From Pogostemon cablin (Eukaryota > Streptophyta > Magnoliopsida > Lamiales > Lamiaceae): DNA of 64,000 bases. Shown piece after piece: positions 57,800-64,000 of the stretch (positions are counted from its first letter, which is position 1; the number at the start of each line of letters is the position of its first letter). The translations under genes were made by a program, and so were the position numbers. Under the pieces are notes generated by a model. The model ran no database searches, was not told the origin of the DNA, and was given only the letters and a program-made list of their open reading frames with translations. Location: the NCBI GenBank assembly GCA_023678885.1, contig CM042997.1, positions 22,140,064 to 22,204,063 of the forward strand, read 5' to 3'.

Positions 57800-58155
57800 C
57801 GCCTTTATAATTTAGTATTATGGATAAGGGTACATTATTTTGTTCTAAAGGGTATACACTTTAATTAATAAGGGTACATCATTTTATTCTAAAGGTTATA
57901 CACTTTTCATTAATATTTTTTATTTTTCTTCAGAAAATAAAGGGTACATATCTTTATAATAAAGGGTACACAATTTAACATAAAATTTTAAAGGCACACG
58001 GAGTGTGTTTCATTGTGCCGGGAGCACACAAGTTTTTGCCTTGTAGAATAAAGGGTACACATATTTATACTAAATAGTATACAATTTAACACAAAATTCT
58101 AAAGGTACATGAAAATATGCTTCCGTGTGCCCAGACACACACAAGTTTTTGTCAT
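57800..58155 (+). repeat. Dispersed repeat family B, copy with doubled end
   Basis: Contains AGAAAATAAAGGGTACATAT and a first CACACAAGTTTTTGCC at about 58018-58040. A second, tandem copy of the last ~115 bp ends at about 58155. The doubled end mirrors the copy at 4570-4885. Confidence 0.7.
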
Positions 58156-58870
58156 TTATGATAGTGATTTTATATTTGAGATGTGAGGTTAAAATTATAT
58201 TTTTATAAAGTTATTTTTAAATAATCAGAACTTTTTAATAATATTTTAGCTAAAATAACGCCGGTAAAAAATTCGGGTATGAATATCCTTGGGATATAGT
58301 ATATGTGTTAATTAATATTAGCAGATATAGTCAAATTTTTTGGGAAACACGCATATATTAAGATATGTAAAGTCGATTTTAAAATATCTGATCATATTTA
58401 ACAGTGATGCATTGTGCATACTATAATTCTTAGGTATTTTATAGTACCAAATACGAATTTACTCATTCATAGAATGAAAATATAAAAATTAGACTACACA
58501 TGATCTAGGACATTAGAAAAAAATAAAATAAACACTTTGAGACAAGGAGTGAAAAAATCCTAGGAATTAAAGAACAATTAATTAAGAGAGAACATTTAAT
58601 ATGGTCAAAACACCCTTTATCTCATCATCAAATTTATTTAAAAAAATATAATATAAAATGATTACATTACCAAAACTTATTCTGCATAAGTCTTAAAAAG
58701 ATTCCACAAATACATAAATTATATGGTCTCCTTATTCACTAGCACAACAATGACAATATTTCATCCTACGCTCTTTAATATTGAACTGTAAACGTGATTC
58801 ACACGTTTTAAATATGTTAATCGACTAACATATGTCGTGTATAAAGAATTAAAAAGATACAAGTACGCTT
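58156..58870. other. AT-rich intergenic
   Basis: No gene was found. Confidence 0.4.
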
Positions 58871-59068
58871 TTATGATAATCGTGATCGTGTTTTTTGTGA
58901 AAAAACAGAGTTAGTATCTCTTAAGACAGCAGGATAATGAGGTAAATCTCCGATGTGGAGAGGTAGATGTCCGATGCCGTCGCTTGCTAGCTCTCCTGTA
59001 GTAGCCATTCCTTGCACCTTTTCTGCTATCGAGCTGCCTTTCACTTCAATATCTGCATATACATGCAT
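58871..59068 (-). other. Open frame, possible terminal exon, unrecognised
   Basis: A 65-codon minus-strand frame stands out by composition from the AT-rich surroundings. The stretch IEVKGSSIAEKVQGM to IGDLPHYPAVLRD has a natural protein look. A splice acceptor-like TATATGCAG precedes it (about 59050-59058), so it may be a last exon rather than a whole gene. I do not recognise the product. The nearest same-strand gene starts 580 bp further on, and no good donor connects them. Confidence 0.25.
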
Positions 59069-59651
59069 TCTCTTTCATAATTAAACCATGATAATTAATT
59101 TGTACGTCTACAATAACTGCAGATAAAACTCTACTCTAAAGGGAAATGTTTATATTTTTTATTTTCTACGTGTCAGAATTGGAAATGTAGTATCAAAATA
59201 TAATTAGATATCCAGAACAAAAAGAAGAAGAAGGGCTAATTAGTTCTATGTTACTTTTCTCTATGCAAAATTCAAAATCCCCTTTAAAAGATACCCAACA
59301 ACCCTTATCAATCTCTCTTATTTTAATCGAGTTTTTACTTCCTATGAGAGAGTATCATATAATCCTAAAGGCATATTACATAAGGTAGAATAAATGTAAG
59401 GTCAGGTGGCAGCGGTCCAAATTTCATATCGTAATATAGGATGTATACAAAATTTATACCTAAAAGGAAAATATTAACTTTAATTATTTGACAAAGTTAG
59501 CTGTTAGTGTAGTTAATTTAATAAGCACTCATACTCCCTCCTTCTCCAAACCTCCTTATAACTCCCATCTATTTATTCCCAAAGGGAATCGAGCCAAGTG
59601 AGTTAGCTCATCTGGTTAATACAATATTAAAGGCATGCATGCTTCATGATA
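59069..59651. other. Intergenic
   Basis: No supported exon. A Stowaway-like ACTCCCTCCTTCTCC word near 59532 has no partner. Confidence 0.4.
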
Positions 59652-59987
59652 TTATATATGATTAATTATAGACATATTAGATGAGGATAAAGAGGTGTAC
59701 TGGCCTGGATTAGAACAAATCCAAAGAATGAAACCACATAGGAGCAGCACAAAAGGAATGGCATGAACTGCCTTTTCTGAAAAGTTAGGGCGTGGCTTTT
59801 CCTTCTTAGCCGACTCCGACATCAGCTCGTACATCGGCAACAACTCGTTGCCGCCCTGTTGCGACAACGCTCTCAATGCCGTCGGCACCTTCGACGATGG
59901 TGACGACGTCGACGCGTAATAACTATTCTGATCATCATTAAATCGATTCGTGCTTATTGAACGATACATATTAATTCTTGTTGCCAA
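59652..59987 (-). CDS. Small plant membrane protein of unknown function
   Basis: An intronless 111-residue frame. The N-terminal half is polar and Ser/Asn-rich (NMYRSISTNRFNDDQNS), followed by a conserved-looking block LPMYELMSESAKKEKPRPN. One strongly hydrophobic helix, AIPFVLLLCGFILWICSN (about residues 75-92), lies near the C-terminus, with a short polar tail. No signal peptide is evident, so a tail-anchored-like, cytosol-facing topology is likely. GC content and codon use are clearly higher than the flanks (for example GACGATGGTGACGACGTCGAC). I have a sense of similar short plant proteins with a VLLLC-type helix, but I cannot assign a family or function. The second Met (residue 7) is an alternative start. 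A TATATATA-rich stretch lies about 150 bp upstream. Confidence 0.65.
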   Translation of the reverse strand: MATRINMYRSISTNRFNDDQNSYYASTSSPSSKVPTALRALSQQGGNELLPMYELMSESAKKEKPRPNFSEKAVHAIPFVLLLCGFILWICSNPGQYTSLSSSNMSIINHI

Positions 59988-60420
59988 CTATAATAACTAT
60001 ATTGTATGCTTGAGAAAAATTTATGTAATTGAGAAAGAGTAGTTATAGCTTCTGAAAAAGTATAAGCGAGTGTGAAAATTGGCAAGCTTTTCGGAGACTT
60101 TGATGGTCCTAGATTTTGAATTTGTCAATGAAGTATGAATTATATATATGTACTTCATATATCCATATATAAATAAATATTATTATTATATACTATACAT
60201 AATAAGACAATAGGAAAGTTCCCTCCAAAACTAAATTATATTTATAGTAAATTTAAAAGAAATAAAAATTAAAAAAATACAAGTGGAGAAATTATTATTA
60301 TAACATACATTCATAATAAAATATATATTACTTTAGGATACAAATTATTATATTGATATACCAATATAAACCTAATTAATGGTGAGATTACATATGTTAG
60401 AGTGTAACCTGATTAAGTAT
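59988..60420. other. Promoter side of the small membrane protein gene
   Basis: A/T-rich with TATATATA near 60137-60150. No other gene. Confidence 0.4.
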
Positions 60421-60424
60421 TAAA

Positions 60425-60680
60425 CGATTCAACTCTCTACTAACTTAAACTTTTAGATGAGGTGGTCGCCTGATAAACGATTCAACTCTCTACTAGCTTA
60501 TGCTTTTAGATGAGGTGGTCGTTCAACAACATATAATCTAAAAATGGAGTGAGGTGGTCGTTATAATCTAAAAATATACTCCATTTCTTATCTTGTTCAT
60601 TATAAGTTGGAGTGAGGTGGTCGTTCAACAACATATAATCTAAAAATATACTCTATTTCTTATCTTGTTCATTATAAGTT
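60425..60680 (+). repeat. Local tandem duplications (GAGGTGGTCG units)
   Basis: GATTCAACTCTCTACTA...TTTTAGATGAGGTGGTCG occurs twice (60428-60472 and 60478-60522). A longer unit, GGAGTGAGGTGGTCGT...CATTATAAGTT, then occurs twice (about 60545-60608 and 60610-60680). Confidence 0.8.
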
Positions 60681-61021
60681 CATCAAATCGTATCGCGTTA
60701 TCTTCCGATCATGCATTTTTTTATGTGTCATCATCCTAAAAAATTCACGTTAAGCAGGTTTTTTTTTCCTACAGTATTAACAAAAGTACTTGAATTTTTC
60801 AACTTTTAACACCAAATTTATCTCTTAATTTTTTATTTCTACAAGCACTAACTTTTTTTTTTCACAATCACAATAATGGAATTTATGTAAATAATTGCAT
60901 ACATATGTTTAGAAAGTCTAACTTAGTAGTACTGGAAAAAGTTGGCAATTTGGGTTTGACCGGACTGTCTCATATAACCCTATAATTAGTTAGGTTGGGT
61001 CTTTTAAATTGAAGATAAAAA

Positions 61022-62012
61022 TAAGGGCACTGTTGCCACCCAATATAACCCAATACATTGATTAAGGCTCCCAACCACCAAAAAAATTTGTAATGAAAAG
61101 ACAATAATAGCCCTATCCCAAATTCACATAATATTATTTTTTTTAAAAAATTCTTTGAACACCCATCTTCAATCCTGATCTCTTCATGACGAAAATCATG
61201 TCTTTTAATAAAATCAATAACTTTAATCACTCGTCATCACCAAATATAACTGCGATTCAATAATCATTTAAAATTTTTGATAAACAATCATGACTATTAA
61301 TGTACTCTTTCTAGAGAAATTTGTGAAAATTTACAGGGAATGGAATTCAATCCCATTTCATTTATTCTTCCACTGAGCATCATCAAATGGCAAACCATGT
61401 TTACAATTTTTATCCTAGACAATTTATTGAATTAGACAGAGCAATAGAGAAATTGATAGGGCGTAACCTTATTTTGCTATTACATAAACCTAATCGTGAA
61501 GGAATCTGTAATTTACATGGAAGAAATCGTATTTCGACTGCGGTGTCCATCTGGGCTTCATCTCTGATTCAGCCCCCGACGAAAATCCAGTTCGTCTTCC
61601 ATGCTGCCGGTGGGGTGAAGTACCCTCTAACATCTTTATTGCCTTGTGTTTGCACGGGATGATTTTTCTCTTTCAGAGTCGATCATCTTCATTTAAACCC
61701 AAGAATCGTTGGAAGCAATGCGAGACTTGAATCAAACATTTCTCTCTCTAAAAATTTTAGTGCGAAGGGCTGAAATCAAAAGAGAGAGAGAACGAGAAGG
61801 AAATGGTATCCACCTGCTATGAAATCTTAATTGCATTTCTGCTTCCACCCATTTTCCTCCGCCATGAACGCTGTTAGGTCGTGTATAGAAGTTCTTATTT
61901 ACAAAGATTTTTGGGGATTTTGGGAGTAAGGTCATAATAGTCTTTTTGTTACATCTTTTTTATGTAGTTGGTTGCTTTTAGTGATATATTGGGTGGCAAT
62001 AGTGCCACCCTA
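61022..62012. mobile_element. TIR DNA transposon, ~1 kb, non-autonomous
   Basis: The left end (61022-61047) has GGCACTGTTGCCACCCAATA and the right end (61985-62012) has TATTGGGTGGCAATAGTGCC, an inverted repeat of about 22-26 bp with one or two mismatches. The interior lacks any transposase motif. It contains GC-richer segments (about 61540-61640 and 61840-61875) that could be captured host sequence. No clear target duplication was seen because the flanks are A-rich, so the superfamily is undetermined. Confidence 0.7.
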
Positions 62013-62689
62013 AAAATTGACTTTGGGCCGTTGTTTATTTGTTTATTTTAATTTTTCATTTGATTTATAAACTATTATAAATGATTTATGCTATTCTATT
62101 TAATTAATGTTGAGATTATACTTAAATGACTCTAACTCTAAGGTGATGCGTAAAGAAACTCTCTTAAATAGTTATTTTCTTAAAATAGTTATAAGCTTAA
62201 GATTATATACGAGTTTTCTATTATATTTGAATATTTGATATATGTGATTATTATACATGTTAATGAGTTAAGTAAATTTAAAAAAATATATATATTTAAA
62301 TATATTATTCCAATTTTTAGAATTAAGAAAAAAAAACTAATAATACACTGCCGTCTATATATAGATATATTATGCGTTATGTTGACTTAAAATGGAAATG
62401 TCTCAAGGCATTGTTCATAAATGCTTAATCATTTGTGGTGGGTGTTTGGTTTTTGTTGGGCATATTATTGATTTGACGTGCACTTCAAGTTTTCTTTATC
62501 GCGGGTCGACATATTTGAAAATGAAAGAAAATTATATTCGTTATTTCTTATACTTATCTGCGCTTACTATGTAGATATGTAGGTGTGTATTGGAATACAG
62601 TGTGTCTAGATATTTTTTAATATTCAATGATATATCCTTCTTTAGCATAAGGATGTATATTTTTTTTCCTAAAAAAATTAAATAAAAAT
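62013..62689. other. AT-rich intergenic
   Basis: No supported gene. A 60-codon frame at 62392-62574 has no recognisable domain. Confidence 0.4.
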
Positions 62690-62795
62690 TAATAAAAGTG
62701 TATACTTGTTAGAATAAAATGTTGTACCCTTATTAATTAAAGTGTATATCTTTCAGAACAAAATGTTGTATCCTTGTACACCTTATGCACCTAGA
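62690..62795 (-). repeat. Dispersed repeat family B, fragment
   Basis: Matches the central part of the family (AAAGTGTATAC, AACAAAATGTTGTACCC and ATTAATTAAAGTGTATA), in the same orientation as the copy at 4570-4885. Confidence 0.55.
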
Positions 62796-62824
62796 GACAC
62801 AAGAGGCCAACTCTCAAAATATTA

Positions 62825-63026
62825 CTCCCTCCGTCCAGGCCATAAGTCCCCATTTGCTTTTTGCACGTGGATTAAGGAGTATTATTATTTTATGTACATT
62901 GGATAGTGGTATTAGTAGTGAGCGGTGGAACATATGTGAGCCCTTTTACTAAAAGGCAAAAATGAAAACATTTGAATAGAACGTCCTATATAGTAAAATG
63001 TGGACATTTAGGTGGGACGGAGGGAA
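62825..63026. mobile_element. Stowaway MITE
   Basis: 202 bp with CTCCCTCCGTCC at the left and GGGACGGAGGGAA at the right, flanked by TA at 62823-62824 and 63027-63028. Confidence 0.88.
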
Positions 63027-63144
63027 TACTTAATTTTATTAAGGGTAATCTTATTTGCACACCCCTACTAATAATACACTCTCTATTATTATAAAAAAAA
63101 TTAATATTTTTAAAAAGTCTAAATTACCCTTAGATTTATTAAAT

Positions 63145-63292
63145 ACACACCCTATATATTTTATATTTTATATTTTATATATACAGATATCTTCTTAACC
63201 CTTTTATATATTTTATATATACACCAATATCTTTCTTATAAACCCTTTTATATATTTTATATATACAACTATTATCTTATAAACCCTAAATT
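63145..63292 (+). repeat. ~50-bp AT-rich tandem repeat, three units
   Basis: Three units with ACCCTTTTATATATTTTATA and a following ATATACA...ATCTT stretch. Confidence 0.75.
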
Positions 63293-63656
63293 GATTATTC
63301 ATCTTTAAACACAATTCATGAGTTATGCACACTCCGATGATCATATGAATGCAAATATTGAGCAAATTGATATGAATATGAAAAAAGATTAAGAAGATAT
63401 TGACATGGAGAAAGATTAACCAATCAGACTTTATCGATGTGAGTTAAATTATCTTGTCAAGTTAATTTTATCATTATTTGACGTGCATCTCTGCTTAGTT
63501 GGAACTTTTACCAATCCTATTTGTTTCTAACTACCATGATTTAAAAAAAAAATTTATAAACAGTAATTTTATAAAATTCATAAATTCGAGATGAAGATAA
63601 TCAATGATTATAGCTGTGCCATATTCTACCAAGAATCAGCTGCATCAGTCGTATCT

Positions 63657-63860
63657 AGGGGTGTGCACGGATATTGGATTTAACCGAAACCGAACCGAAA
63701 TCGCACCGAATTAATCCCGAACCGAAAAAAACCGTTGATTTTTTTACTTTTTCCGAACCGAACCAATTTTTCGTTTGGTACGGACTTGGATTTTTTTCGT
63801 TTTCCCGTACCGAACATTGGATATAATCGAACCGAACCGTACCAAAAAACCGAATTGAAA
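63657..63860. repeat. AACCGAACCGAA-rich repeat starting GGGGTGTGCACG
   Basis: TAGGGGTGTGCACGG followed by many AACCGAA/CCGAACCG words and their complements. This composition marks the end of a common plant mobile repeat; only one end lies in the window. The open frames on both strands here are composition artefacts. Confidence 0.55.
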
Positions 63861-64000
63861 TTATGCATTAAAATTATATATAATATATTTATCTTATTAT
63901 TTATAGTTTATATTTTATAAGTCATGAATTAATTAATTTTAATTTATTAATTACGATTACATTATATTATAATAATTAATTATAATATAATTATAAACAA

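Noticed and set aside
59596..59630. A tRNA-like A box (GTTAGCTCATCTGGTTAA)
   Set aside because: No B box or cloverleaf partner follows within the expected distance.
61387..61662. 91-codon open frame inside the TIR element
   Set aside because: No recognised domain. Kept only as part of the possible captured-sequence observation.
1..64000. CRISPR arrays, operons or bacterial defence islands
   Set aside because: No spacer-repeat pattern was seen, and gene structure is clearly that of a plant nuclear genome.

Overview
This window is nuclear DNA from a dicot flowering plant. It has split genes with GT-AG introns, very AT-rich intergenic sequence, several classes of plant LTR retrotransposon, Stowaway- and hAT-type MITEs, and Helitron ends. 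The plant-type Rab GTPase (RABD2), the SHAQKYF MYB and the receptor-like protein all fit an angiosperm, possibly an asterid; I cannot name the species. Only three loci look like intact host genes: a SHAQKYF-class MYB gene (32780-33971, +), a complete eight-exon RABD2/Rab1 gene (35363-39531, -) and a small one-helix membrane protein (59652-59987, -). They show no functional link to one another.

Region by region. 1-6900 is AT-rich and holds a duplicated segment, a Helitron 3' end, an hAT MITE with an 8-bp target duplication, and copies of two dispersed repeat families (called A and B here). 6985-9063 is a receptor-like protein gene broken by at least five frameshifts. 9185-11103 is a solo LTR with a CAACC target duplication. 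12024-12172 is one exon of the meiotic gene MSH4. 14424-24518 is a complete but dead Tat-lineage Ty3/gypsy element on the minus strand, with two 730-bp LTRs and a TATGC target duplication; the end of its integrase has been replaced by a large minisatellite. 24807-27113 is a broken, partly inverted Ty1/copia element. 27480-30770 is MITE-rich and includes a Stowaway insertion whose empty site survives in a neighbouring duplicate.

32780-39531 carries the two conserved genes. 41715-49050 contains a decayed genomic copy of a PRP40-type splicing-factor gene (introns retained) between Helitron-like ends; it is interrupted by a 407-bp copia solo LTR, and a 1.8-kb solo LTR lies downstream. 49890-56243 is a nested pair: a chromovirus-like gag-protease remnant whose LTR was hit by a 4.57-kb element that has two LTRs and gag only (TR-GAG type). 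57200-64000 holds more A and B repeats, the small membrane protein, a TIR element and a Stowaway MITE.

I found no operon-like or previously undescribed defence or metabolic system. The interesting content is genome dynamics: five insertions dated or validated by exact target duplications, minisatellites arising inside retrotransposon 3' regions, a duplicated in-frame cassette exon in the MYB gene, and possible Helitron capture of PRP40.
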